Of a stretch of 64,000 nt of DNA, positions 22,405 to 34,198 are shown piece after piece (the stretch's first letter is position 1; each line of letters opens with the position of its first letter). Made by a program: the position numbers and the translations under genes. The notes beneath the pieces were generated by a model, which saw nothing but the letters and a program-made list of their open reading frames with translations, did no database searches and was not told the DNA's origin. Origin of the DNA: Elmis aenea (taxonomy: Eukaryota; Arthropoda; Insecta; Coleoptera; Elmidae); the NCBI GenBank assembly GCA_947652605.1, contig OX393578.1:38135470-38199469 (forward strand), given 5' to 3'.

Positions 22405-24317
22405 AGAGGTTTATTTAAAAAATTCGTTTATTTACTTATTAGAATTTTTGAATTGCTGAATAGATCTAGTTTTATAACTCTAGTTTCTTTATAATATTTT
22501 TTTTAACAAATAAAAATACCACAAAAAGCCAATTTTAAAATTAGTGTAGATATTCTTTAAAAAGGTGATATTTTAAGCATTTATTCATTCATTTATATTT
22601 TTAAATATGTTTTACTAATTTGTTCTAAAAATATTCGAAGCTTGTAACAATTCCAAAACATTTAAAACTATGTATTTTTATCAAGCAAATTTTGTTTTAA
22701 TATCGCATTCATCTAACAATGGGTGGTAATTGGAGCATACAAAAATAAGAAGGTCGCGGCAATCCGTGCTATTTTTTTAATATTACCTTCGAGAAGCTAT
22801 TGCTTACGGTATGGCAAGAGATGGCGTAAATTGCTGACTGTTTAACTGTGTGTAACATTTTATTTAGAGCAGAACCTTTTAAGGTCAGTTTAAGCTCTTT
22901 CGCCAAAAATAAAACTGAAAAAAGTTCAGCAATTCACTAAATACTCGTATAACTTCAATTTTATGGACAACTAATTAAAAAGATGTTTTATATGCCGGAA
23001 AATTTGATAGTAGTACGAATTTCATAAAATCAGAATAATAGGAGTGTGCAAAACATTGTTATTGAATCTTAGCTACACCAAAGCTTATTATACAAATGGT
23101 TAGAGTTTGAAGATTTTTTTCTCAAGTAATGGTATGTCAGTTTTGATGTAGTCTTAATTAAAAGATGTTACCGATTTATCATACATATTTCAGCATCATA
23201 CTAATACTGTAAACATTCTTGTCTACATTTTCTGATTACGTTGTTATTGATTAACTCTTAAAACGTTTCTGATGATAAACAAGATCAATATTTATTACCC
23301 ATAAGAAACAGAGTTACTTTAAGACTTGATGGGAGTAATTTTAAAATTTAAAGTTTTTTTTTTTTAATAAATTATATAGTTTTCAAATATACTCTGTGAT
23401 ACCATTAATTGTGTTTAAGTATAAAATATTAGTTTAAAACACAATTGAAATATCGACCTGCGGTCTATTTTCTTCCCTATCTATGCTATCATTTCGGCAA
23501 GTTCACAAAATAGTGGTTGCTGTTACGACCACTTACAGAATTTGGAGAATAATGATAAAAATCGAGCAAATAACGACCTTAGCTGAATAAATTACCACAT
23601 GCGTCACGTTTGGAAATAACGGGTAATATGTTAAAGGTGGCCAGTAAATTAACCACTTATTTAGATCTAAAAGACGTAGAAGTTCAAATAATCAAGTTTA
23701 TTTCTGGTTGAAATATTATACTTGTTGTTTAACGTCAATTTACAATTTTACTTTAAGAATAAACAGCCTCGTATAACTCGTGGTTACACGATTGAATATG
23801 TGTCTACACACCACTTTACCAGCAACGTTTCAATTTGGAATATGTTTCTGGTGGTGTAACGTCAATGTCCTTTGAGCATCGCAGTGTATAATTAACTCTC
23901 GCTTTGCATGTAACAAGGTGACTTCAAAACACTGCGATGGTTTCCGTTAATTAACACAACACTTTGGTACATTTTATTAATAATTCAGTTTTAATTGTTA
24001 TTATTATCTTGGTAATAATATATAAATATAGAATGTTACGTGTTCCTTTTACATACAAGTTTTAGCTTATAACAAAGATGTTAATTTCTATAAATGGATG
24101 TGTTAGATAAAAAAAATTATTTAGTCTTAGGTTTAAGTAAATGCTTAACGTTTATGAGAGATTCATTTAAGTAATTTAAATCAAAAAGTGACTAATCTTT
24201 TTTGGTAATGAATTTCTTGTAGAAATGCTGGACCAATTTTAAAATTCTCGTATCTCCGTTAGCAGCTTATTTAATTGTTTACTGAATCTATTTTTATCAC
24301 ATTAAAAATGATAACAA
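22405..24317. other. Non-coding, nothing recognised
   Basis: Long AT-rich stretch. No exon, repeat pair or terminal repeat was recognised. Confidence 0.4.
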
Positions 24318-24463
24318 TAGAGATAAGAAAGACAAAATAAGAATAGGTACTTGGAATACCAGAAGCATATAAGGAAAAGAAGAAGAAGCGATCATGAAAA
24401 AAAGTCGGCACGACACAACAGTCCTACACCTAAAAGTAGAAGGACTGATGACTAAGTAAATAA
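24318..24463 (+). pseudogene. LINE deletion derivative: endonuclease start fused to 3' tail
   Basis: The plus strand reads KIRIGTWNTRSI, the start of the APE-type endonuclease of many insect non-LTR elements (usually IRIGTWNVRSL), then a stop. About 35 bases later it passes into a sequence matching the last ~25 codons and 3' end of the LINE at 36838-37405 (ACAGTCCTACACCTA, AGTAGAAGGACT.ATGACTAA). The reverse transcriptase is missing, so this is an internally deleted copy. It ends in a TAAATAAAATG tail. Confidence 0.6.
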
Positions 24464-24525
24464 AATGAATTATTTAATTACTCACATGCAGTACATATAG
24501 CAACATTCATCATTAGCTATGTTTA

Positions 24526-26358
24526 TATACAGTCTGTTCTACAAAATGGGCCCAAGAGTTTTATGGCGAAACCGCATATATTCTCCAACTTCTGTCGCAG
24601 TAAGGTTATGCAAGTCAATAGAGGCTACATTTTAAAAATATTTTCAAACATACAGGGTGCTCCAAAAAAGAGTGGCTTATCAAAGTTATACTTTTTCTTA
24701 TGGAACACCCTGTATATTTTTACATTTTTGGATTCCTCTTTAAATTTAATTCAAAAAATGTATAGGGTTATACGGGTCTAAAGTCAACCGTTCTCGTGAA
24801 AATTGCATTTTCATGAAAATACAGTATTTTCAAAAAATTTCAACATTTAAAAACTTTGAGAAGTCTGAAGAAATTCGCTTGGAGATAAGATTGACAATAG
24901 ATTATGTAACACTTTGCACCACCTACATTTTTAAAATATTACACAGGGCGTTTTTTACGCTTGGTCAAACTTGTGAAACTTTAAACATCGATAACTCATT
25001 TTTTTTTAAATACAACACCCTATATTTTTTTACACCGTCTTATAGAAAATTTAATTCTCTTTCGAAAACATTAAGGCTGTTTTTCACCTAAAATTGATAT
25101 TTTCCGAGATATTGCGATTTTATTGTTAATTATTAGGGCAAAGTAATATTTTCAAGTAGGCTATGAAGGTAGACAGCGGTAATTTGAAACAATTGAAAGA
25201 AAAAACAAGACACTTATAATTTTATAGTTTGCCTACACATTTTTAACATTTTTTTATAAGAAAGTTGTAGATTTACCATTTTTACGTTTAAATATAGGTT
25301 TCTCATCAGGGCCACAATATTTTTCATATAATTGAGTTTGATCGTTTGCCAAGTCCTAAAAACCGATTGATAATGTATTAGGTACGAGAACGGAACGCTG
25401 ATTTAAAAAAAAAAGTAATACTGATTTGTCCAATTTTACATTTAAAAAAAAAAAACATGATTGGTACTGTTTTCGGTAGAGTGTCGTAGTATCGTATCGT
25501 AAATAGACAAAAAGTGGTTTATAGGATTTAGTAATTATCTTATAACACTGGTCCAATCAATAAATGCATAAATAATTTTAAAAAATCTCTATTTAAACGT
25601 AAGTATGGTAAAACTACAACTTTCCTATAAAAATATGTCAAAAGTGTGTAGTCAAACTATAAAATTATAAGTGTCTTGTTTTTTCTTTCAATTGTTTCAA
25701 ATTACCGCTGTCTACCTTCATAGCCTACTTGAAAATATTACTTTGCCCTAATAATTAACAATAAAATCGCAATATCTCGGAAAATATCAATTTTAGGTGA
25801 AAAACAGCCTTAATGTTTTCGAAAGAGAATTAAATTTTCTATAAGGGTGTAAAAAAATATAGGGTGTTGTATTTAAAAAAAATGAGTTATCGATGTTTAA
25901 AGTTTCACAAGTTTGACCAAGCGTAAAAAACGCCCTGTGTAATATTTTAAAAATGTAGGTGGTGCAAAGTGTTACATAATCTATTGTCAATCTTATCTCC
26001 AAGCGAATTTCTTCAGACTTCTCAAAGTTTTTAAATGTTGAAAATTTTTGAAAATAGTGTATTTATTTTCATGAAAATGCAATTTTCACGAGAACGGTTG
26101 ACTTTAGACCCGTACACCTTTTACATTTTTTGAATTAAACTTAAAGAGGAATCCAAAAATGTAAAAATATACAGGGTGTTCTATAAGAAAAAGTATAACT
26201 TTGATAAGCCACTCTTTTTTGGAGCACCCTGTATGTTTGAAAATATTTTTAAAATGTAGCCTCTATTGACTTGCATAACCTAACTGCGACAGAAGTTGGA
26301 GAATATATGCGGTTTCGCCATAAAACTCTTGGGCCCATTTTGTAGAACAGACTGTATA
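24526..26358. repeat. Large near-perfect inverted repeat FB4
   Basis: 1,833 bp. The left arm (24526 to about 25300) starts TATACAGTCTGTTCTACAAA and the right arm (about 25600-26358) ends with its reverse complement. The arms differ at only scattered positions, and the unpaired centre is about 290 bp with two poly-A/T tracts. Each arm carries a small internal palindrome, ATACAGGGTGCTCC...GGAACACCCTGTAT (24648-24719, 26166-26237). Mirrored frames of 66-92 codons on both strands are a by-product of the symmetry. No transposase. Confidence 0.9.
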
Positions 26359-26624
26359 ACTGTATTGATTTTGTTACACGAAGTTATGCAATCAAAGTAG
26401 CAGCTTTCTAATAAGTCATAGTAAGAGCCTTCCTATTTGAACCAAAAATTTTGTTTTACTCCCTAATAATTTTTTTGTTGCAATTCTTGGCGCTCATGAA
26501 CATAGTCGTATAAAACTGTGACGCCTCCCATTGATTGTTTTATTTTACTTCAATATTACTACATTTACTTTAAATGTGAATAACATAGAACAAACACTGA
26601 CGCATCATTTACTAAAACTTGTAA
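26359..26624. other. Non-coding spacer
   Basis: Nothing recognised. Ends in the TAA target of the next element. Confidence 0.4.
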
Positions 26625-26840
26625 AGCCGGGTCCAGATTTGCGAGCAAAAGTGGGAACCGAACATAGCGCATCCACCATTTCAGCGAGCCTGCCTCTTAA
26701 TAATTTAATACGACCACAGCACAGGTTCGCGAGTGCAACAAAACCGCAGTCAGCCAAGTGTTAGTATTTAGCAGGCTCGCTAAAATGATGGATTGCGCTA
26801 GGTTCGGTTCGCACTTTTGCTCGCAAATCTGGATCCGGCT
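26625..26840. mobile_element. PIF/Harbinger-like MITE
   Basis: 216 bp with long arms: AGCCGGGTCCAGATTTGCGA at the left, matching the reversed right end TCGCAAATCTGGATCCGGCT. The arms extend to about 70 bp (GAACCGAACATAGCGCATCC against its partner). A 3-bp TAA flanks both ends (26622-26624, 26841-26843), the TWA duplication typical of PIF/Harbinger. Ends AGCC... are shared with the 531-bp element at 39900. Confidence 0.7.
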
Positions 26841-26843
26841 TAA

Positions 26844-29748
26844 CACGTCAAGACGACCAATTAGTAATAATTTTTTAGTAAAACAAACTTACTTTAAAAT
26901 ATAATGATCATCACTTGGTGTGTACAACGTCAGTGTTTGGCTTTTGTCGTTCCACAAACGATTTGTTGATCAATTTGTACATCATAAGTAGGACATACTA
27001 CTCGCAAAATATGTGCTTATAGAAAAGAATGACAAAAATACACACATATGGACCAAAACATCCTATTATTTTTATTACAGTAGATTTTCCATTACTTGAG
27101 ATATTGTGGAGCGAAGAAATCTCCGACAATCAAAAACTTGGATTATACGAAAGGTTTAATAAAATGTTTATTAAATTAACTGGGTGTTAAGTTTTAAAAT
27201 ATTACAATAAAAATATTTTTTTAAGAATCCATTGTTCAAATACGTCAACAAATGATCATCTACTATGTTTTCTACTTGCATGAAATATTACATTATTATT
27301 TTAAGAGAAAAAACTTTTAGTATTCCTGTCTTTGAATACAGTGTCTAATAATTCACCTTGAATAACCTCGGTTTAACGAATATTTTTTATTAGTAATAAA
27401 CTTATTCTGCATTATATTAGCTAAGCGTGACCCATTTTTTACAGGGAGATGTTCAAAGATGTTCAAGATGTTTCAAATTATCTTTCAGAGAGCATATTAT
27501 TTTAATTTTTCTGTTTCTACAAAACAATTTATGTACCTGATTAATATTAAGTACCTAAACTTATCGAAACTTAATATTTTAAAATGCCAAGTCGCACCCA
27601 AAAATAAACAATAAAGAAGAAAGTAGTAATAAATGATATCCATATAAAGTGGTAGAATAATATTCAATTAAAAAAAAACTTTCTGAAGTCTCCTGATTTG
27701 GAGACACTTTTTATTTATCGATCTAAAATTAATTTTTTCTACAAAACAACCCAAGCAAATGGTTTCATTACTGTTTTTCAGAAAACTGGATTCCAACTGG
27801 CTCCAATATTCCAACAACGATAAAATGCCTTGTCCCCTTTACTTGATAACAACCATATTAATTTACTACATCTGCGTAATATAATGACTACCAATATAAA
27901 CGCAATGTGAATTTGCAGAGAATATGTAACAAATTCGGCTGATAGCAGTTGATGGTAACAGCTTAGCTCGAATCTGCAATGTAAGTAATGGAAGTTGTGG
28001 TAATTCGTCAACTCCTGGGACTATGTTGGCATCACGTGGCGTTGCGGTAGCCGTCGCCTAATTGACGCTATTCACTGACGAGGTGCGATTAACTTAATTG
28101 GATTGCACACAAAGAGCCCATGCCACCGATTGCCAATAACGGATGAATGTGTGTAGCTACCTGCACTACGGACCGTCCAATCCTCCCGATGAAAGTTCCC
28201 GAACGCTTTAATTACACAGAGCTTTCGCGACATCGCGTTTGGGGGAGGGTTACCACATTTACTTAATCGCTACAATGAGCAAAGTAAACCTTTCCCATCC
28301 CGAGATATTCCACATCTAACGATGAAAATTTAGTTGTCAATAATCTGAAATTTTCCAGGAAGCAGTAAAATATCTTCAGCTTTTATCTCGCGGGAAATGA
28401 AACTTTGAACTCGATCATCATCGTAGGTTTACCCATCCATTTTAAGATAATACCGATCTATCAATATTCTCTTTCCGAATGCTCATAAATGTTGGAATTA
28501 TATGAAACTGGAGCGAAGTGTTTTCTGAAACTTATAATTTTCAATTAACACGTTCCACGTTCCTTGGAGATATCAGAGATTAAAAGTTAAAGTGAAGACA
28601 TGACTTACTTCATTTATAGCTTAATCGTATCAGATGTTGTTTTTAATAAGAAAATAAGATATAAGCACAGTATGCCGTATAAATAGATGTTGACATATTC
28701 GGAAAAGATAATAAATTGTTTCAGGGCGTGACCATATTTCATTAATTTTTAATTATTTAATTATTTCTTTTAATGTACATACTTCTCTTTAAAAGCAACA
28801 TAAGTGTACATTTTGTGACAAACTATAAGTTAAGTTCTATTTTGTGGGCTTTTTTACGATTTTTTTTAAGCTACTTAGCCATTAAATATTTTTTTTTACA
28901 AAATTCGACTTTTAATATTGGGATTTTATACTTCATACATTTTATTTTAAATAAATTTTGGTACATGCAATAAATCACATATTTAAAATTAGAGTTTAAT
29001 ATAATAAATCCATATACTTGTTTAAAGCCAAAACCGTTTTCTTACATCAAGGTAACCGTGTTATTTGTCATGAGCCAGGTATTTTTAGAGGCAAAATATC
29101 TAAATGTGGGTGTAAGGAAAATTGGGAATTAAAAGCAAAGCTCTGTAATAAAACAACAAAAACACAATAGCATACTGAAAATGACAGCAGTCACACATGG
29201 GATAGGTTCTTACTGAGCCTAATTACTTGTGTTCCGGATTTCATTGTTTTTGTAAGTTTACGTTAAAAAAAAGGATTAACAAAAGTACACGCTTTTAAAC
29301 AAATGAACTTAATCTCAAGACCGATGAAAAATTAAACAGATTTAGTATTTGGGCCGTACAAGAGGATTGGTGGGGGCGATGCAATAAAATTGCCAAGTCG
29401 TCGCTAAGTATATTCTGGAATACAATAATTAATACAGTATTGAAATATTTAAAAATAGACTTTTTATGCGCTTGTCATTAAAAGACTGATTTTCTTATTG
29501 TTAACTCTTGACAGAAACTTGACGTTTGCCGATGAGCATGCGGAATAATTTCATTGCCGCTCTAGAGTGGAAAGTAAGTTTCTACGAATGGATAGGTTAG
29601 ATGAATAAACTTTACGACATTTGATAAATGTACTTATACCTTTAAAAAAATAGTAACCCTGTGATCAAAACGCCCACAGATTGTCAAGAGTAGTGTACGA
29701 AATATCGAAATAAATTGATAAAAATCAGTCGTTCAATACCGGGCGTAT
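26844..29748. other. Mostly unique non-coding DNA
   Basis: No repeat pairs or exons recognised. Between about 27950 and 28480 base composition is more balanced and sequence complexity higher than around it, which could mark a conserved non-coding or regulatory block. This is only an impression from composition. Confidence 0.35.
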
Positions 29749-29895
29749 AAAAAAATAGTATGCGTGTTTCAAGCGGAAAGTGACTTTTGTGCTTTCACGC
29801 GTATGCAGCTTTTGCCTGGGCTCACGCTGCAACTTACGCGTTTAAGCACAGAAGTGTCACTTTTCGCTCTTAATACACAATGTACTATTTTCTAC
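29749..29895. repeat. Long-stem hairpin, family F
   Basis: AAAATAGTATGCGTG...CGGAAAGTGACTTTTGTGCTT pairs with AAGCACAGAAGTGTCACTTTTC...AATGTACTATTTT, and the inner stem ACGCGTATGCAGC pairs with GCTGCAACTTACGCGT. The loop is TTTTGCCTGGGCTCAC. Stem of about 60 bp with few mismatches. The flanking AATAGTAT/GTACTATT resembles family B. Confidence 0.75.
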
Positions 29896-30469
29896 TCATG
29901 TATATGAAAGTTGTCATTATCTCACTGCCTACCCTACCTGAAAGTTTTGATTTCGTCTCTAGTGGCGAAAATAATGTCAATGTCAATCTCAAAATCAAAT
30001 TGTAAAATTTACGATGTTTTTTAGCTTAAACTCATAATAAAATTGCGTTAATATTCTTGTCAAATTATTTAATTTTAATGTAGCATTTTATATAAAAACA
30101 TAAGAACGGTACAAAAAGTAATATTAAATATTTTTCGTTTGCAGGTTATAATTTTATTTATTTCAATGTCAGTGTAGTGGTATCGCTAAAAGAAATGAAA
30201 TGATTAATTAATACTTCTGGAAAAATACATTGAACCGCAAAGGATTTGTAGTGCCATCAATTTTTTGCTGTGCGGACTCCGGAGTACTTTTTACTAAATA
30301 ATTGTCATTCACTTCGTTTACATTAACTTTCGTTCTAGAATTTAATTTTAATTTCGTAGAAAAAATAGCATTTACCCTCGAGGTGATATCAGTTCGGGAG
30401 ATTTGCTCACTCGCCGCTATCTCACCTCACGAAAAAATCTGGAATTTCATCTCTTGTTGTAAAATATAC

Positions 30470-30840
30470 TATTTTCTGCAATCGTCACTAAACTGGCTCA
30501 AGAAGCGGCTGTAGTAATCATTTTTACTGCCTAGGCAGTAAAAAAGTAAGATGCTCTACGCGCATTAGTCGAATTGAGAAAAATTAAGCGTGCATTTGTT
30601 CAAAGATATATATTTGACAGGAGAATGAGAATCTGACCGATGAAGTAAAACTTTATGGATTTGCTTGATTTTTCGCTATTTGTTTAACGATTGTAGAAAA
30701 AATTTAATATGCACCTCGGCAGTAAAGTTCTTTTTTATCACTCGCGTGGTTATCTGTCGAGACGAAGTCGAGACAAATAATATCCACACTCGTAAAGTCG
30801 AACTTTACTGCCTTGGTGCATAAATAACTATTATAATACT
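30470..30840 (+). repeat. Hairpin element family A, copy 3
   Basis: The best uninterrupted copy. The left flank TTCTGCAATCGTCACTAA and AGCGGCTGTAGTAATC lead to TTTTACTGCCTAGGCAGTAAA (30525-30545), then GACAGGAGAATGAGAATCTG, then the hairpin (30709-30832) with borders TATGCACCTCGG and CCTTGGTGCATAAATAACTATT. The stem GGCAGTAAAGTTC pairs with GAACTTTACTGCC, and the tip is the palindrome GTCGAGACGAAGTCGAGAC. It shows the empty sites of the insertions in the 15-18 kb nest. Confidence 0.75.
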
Positions 30841-31175
30841 CATTAAACATCTTATAAATACTTAAATGACACTCAAATAAATTTATTGAAATAAATTAAT
30901 TACGCTTTTTTCGAAGGATCATTTCTTTTATGATAAGGAAATAAAGAAAAATAAGAAAAATATAAAGCAACTGGTAAATTAACAAGTCTTGAAAGTGATC
31001 TAGCAGTCTCATAAGTTATAAAAGATCCTTAAAACAGTTTATATAAAACATTTTATGTATTTATTGTAGTCTAATATCCAAAATATTAGATTTTTTAAGT
31101 CGTGTCCTTTTAAAAATTATGATTTGAAGTTATGCAACCACCTTTACTATATTTTTAAACTTTAAGAATTATTTG

Positions 31176-31210
31176 TACTAAATTTACATATTTGTTTCAG
31201 GTAAGTCAAT
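31176..31210 (+). promoter_or_regulatory. Candidate recursive splice site (ratchet point)
   Basis: A branch-point-like TACTAAAT, about 22 bases later a pyrimidine-rich TTTGTTTCAG ending at 31200, and immediately GTAAGT from 31201. A 3' splice site abutting a consensus 5' splice site with no exon between is the hallmark of recursive splicing in very long insect introns. It implies a host gene on the + strand with exons beyond this window or not recognised here. Confidence 0.6.
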
Positions 31211-33015
31211 CGTTCTTATCAACAACCTTCGACTATTATGTGATCGTAAGTATTGTTACAAATTTCATTAACTAAATATGTAAAATCCATAAACAATAAA
31301 AAACCTTCTCTTAAAAGTTTCCGGGAACATGGTGAATTACTTTTTTTTGCAAATCTATGTATTTAATTAAATAAATTACTCATTTATTGCGTTCTGCAAC
31401 TTCTATTCCAAAACAGTTTTGCGTTTCTTCTCCAGCGATACGATTGCTTGGTGCATGCATAAAATGAATGGATAAAGTGAATCTATTTCTACCTGATTAA
31501 AAGATTTTGTAAGTATTTAAAGTGTAAATACCTTTTCTACCAGTATTTTATCTATTTTAGTCTTTAAAAATCTTGTTTTAATTAATGGATTTACAAATGA
31601 AAATAAAAAGTACAAGTCAACAACCACGCTACTTTTAATCATTTTGTTAATTGCATTTAATACTGGTATACTGATGGCAATTTATTTCCGACATGTCGCG
31701 AATAAGACGCAAGTTCAGCTTTGCAGTAATTTTCCGGATATCTCTAGAACAACTAGTTCAATATTTAGTTTAAAGTTGCACTATCATCTATAAGAAGTAA
31801 AGTTAAACTAAGCAACATATTTATCATTTGATTTATTGTTGTTGTTTAGTTCTTATGAACATCTCCTTTGCCATTACTGTACTTCTCTAAACCACGACGA
31901 TTTTATTCCGATAACACTCAAGCAGTAAGTATTTGTGATATCCACGTTGTCAGGATTGCATTAAACAGGCTTTGTCGCAGCTCATGATAGTTTTTGCTGA
32001 TTGTCTCAACGCGTGGTGTAAAGCTGACGCTTTTGAAGTCGTCGTGGCTTGAGTTTCTCTTTAATATTTCAAATGCTATTTGTCGTTTTCTGTCTCAAAA
32101 AAGAAATAGAAAACAAAAAAAGCTCACGGATTCTGATAAGAGTCGACTGGTAATTAAAGTTCTGCGATACATTTCAGTTTCAATTTACGCTAGTAAGATA
32201 ATGTCAAAGCTTCACTCTTTAACTGCATTAGGATAATTTAATATTTCAACTGTCGGTTTTGTACAAATTTACGAGCACCAAAGTTGTATTTTTTTTTCGT
32301 ATATACTTTATTATAATTTTACTTTGTTTCGACTAATAAACATTTTCTGAAATTCCACACAAAAACAATAAATAAATAAATTCTTTACAATCGTCTATAA
32401 TTAAAAATTAATTAATTTGACACAAAATCGGACATTTACCATACGCGCTAGAGAGATACTTTTAGTATTTTCTGTTCCTAATTTAAACCTTCCAAGCACA
32501 ACGGCACGTAAGCAGCAATCTACGAAATTTCGTAATTCATTTTAAGATATGAAACAAACTTAAAAAACTTTATATTTACATTCTGTTATAAAGCAAAGTG
32601 TTGCTGTTTGAAGTGACAATGCTCAACTTGTAAACCCCTGTGTGACAAAGCCCAAAACGCGAACTATGAATATTTTGTACCTACCTGGAAAAAATTTGCT
32701 GTTGAATATAAACATTTCTAAAACAAACTAAGTCAATCCTTTTGGTTGTCTAGGTACAGAGCCTGCAAGCTGGAAAGTGCTTCATAATTAGTTTTTTTTT
32801 TTTAAATGGAAATATATTTGAACTTTCTCAAAAGTTAAATTATCTTAAATAAAACTTCGTTAAATTGTTGTTTTTAATTGTGTTTAACTTTTACATTTCT
32901 CGAATAAATATAATATAAAGTTTATGTTGATACAAACATATTGGGTAGAAGGAAAAGAATCTTTTTTTTCCTAGTCATCTTGGACGCTAAACAATTGATA
33001 AAAGTTTAACAAGTT
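31211..33015. other. Unique non-coding DNA
   Basis: No repeats or coding regions recognised. The 80-codon frame at 31994-32236 lacks any recognisable motif. Confidence 0.4.
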
Positions 33016-34198
33016 ATAGGTATGTCAAATTAACAAGCGCATCTCCTAGTTTCGTTATTGAGTCAGTTAGTTTAATTGTTTGTGGTTCAAAGTTCTTTAA
33101 ATGTCTGAAACAAATGTTAAAATTCTTGCAATTTAACGTCACCACTGGAAATTGTGGCGAATGATGCCGCACGAACTATACGTGATGTGGAAGGTCAGGA
33201 TACAATCTCTAATCGTACTGCAAAAAATTGGTACGTAAAATTCAAAAACGGCGATACCAGCCTTTAAAAGTTGTCTCGTTCTGGGCGGCCCTCCATGGTA
33301 GATCAGGGGGCACTACTTCAAGCCGTCAAGAGATCACCAGCCACAGGCTACTAAAAATTTATTTCACGAACTTGGGCCTTCGCGATGGACAGTAGGTCGC
33401 CACCTACATAAGCTAGGCAAATCAAAAAAACGCTGTAGAGAAATACCCTATGATTTGTCACCGGAACAAGCAAAACGTCGGGTCAGTGTATGTAGAGAAC
33501 TACTCAGCAACCCCTAAGACCATCGCTTCTTTCGTCAGATTGTGACCTGCGACGAAAAGTGGATCTACCTTCGTAATCCCAGTAAATCAAACCAGTGGTT
33601 AAGTAGGGGCCAACGTGGAAAACCTGTGGTAAAGCGCCGAAGATTCGAAATCAAGGTTATGCTGTGCATCTGGTGAAATTACGAAGGTGTGGTTCAGTTT
33701 GAGTTGGTTCCTGATGGTCTAGTGATCACCGCGGAACTCTACTGCGAGCAGCTTGATCGAGTGTACGCATCCTTAAAACAAAAATACCCTGCTTTGGTCA
33801 ACCGACGACGAGTGCTGTTACAGCAAGACAACGCTAGATCATATACGTCCCAAATGAACTTCCGAAAACTGGAGGCCCATGATGGGATAGAAGTGCTACC
33901 ACACCCTGCATCCAGTCCCGACCTAGCACCATCGGATTACCACATGTTCCGGTCAATGGCTCATTTCCTAACTGGGCGGGACTGCTAATGTTCAGGAAGT
34001 AGAAGAAGGGTGTCGCGAGTTCTTCGACTCCAAGTCCCAAGAATGGTACCGGAAGGGAATTGAAAACCTGTCGAAAAAATTGATTAAGACCATCCAATAT
34101 AATGGACTATATTTTGATTTTTAATTTAATTTAGTTTGTTAAAAATATCAAAAATTAATATCATGTTAAAAAACGAAAATACTTTTGAATCTACCTAA
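33016..34198 (+). mobile_element. Mariner element M2, dead
   Basis: About 1.18 kb around a plus-strand transposase pseudogene. The probable right end is ACTTTTGAATCTACCTA near 34197; the corresponding left end, TAGGTATGTCAAATTAAC near 33017, matches only loosely. TA dinucleotides are present at both places. The coding body is clear, the exact ends are not. Confidence 0.7.
33101..34125 (+). pseudogene. Mariner transposase M2, about full length with stops
   Basis: From ATG at 33101 the trace reads an N-terminal helix-turn-helix (TISNRTAKNWYVKFKNGD), a second one (RWTVGRHLHKLGKS), then VTCDEKWIYLRNPSKS with the first catalytic Asp, LLQQDNARSYTS with the second and LAPSDYHMF with the third, and a tail to a stop near 34125. 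At least four internal stops (near 33134, 33266, 33514, 33674) and a frame loss near 33986 inactivate it. I count 35 residues between the second and third Asp where classic mariner has 34. Length (about 340 codons) fits the family. Confidence 0.85.

Noticed and set aside
24813..25091. 92-codon open frame, with a matching one on the opposite strand at 25793-26002
   Set aside because: Both are mirror images produced by the palindrome arms; composition is Phe/Thr-rich with no motif, and the same sequence is non-coding in the foldback context.
28084..28260. Possible RNA gene in the GC-richer block
   Set aside because: I could not fold it into a cloverleaf or find A/B box promoter sequences.
30120..30135. 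TTTGCAGGTTATAA, a second possible recursive splice site
   Set aside because: The acceptor half is plausible but GTTATA is not a consensus donor.
33834..34097. 87-codon minus-strand frame
   Set aside because: Antisense shadow of mariner M2.
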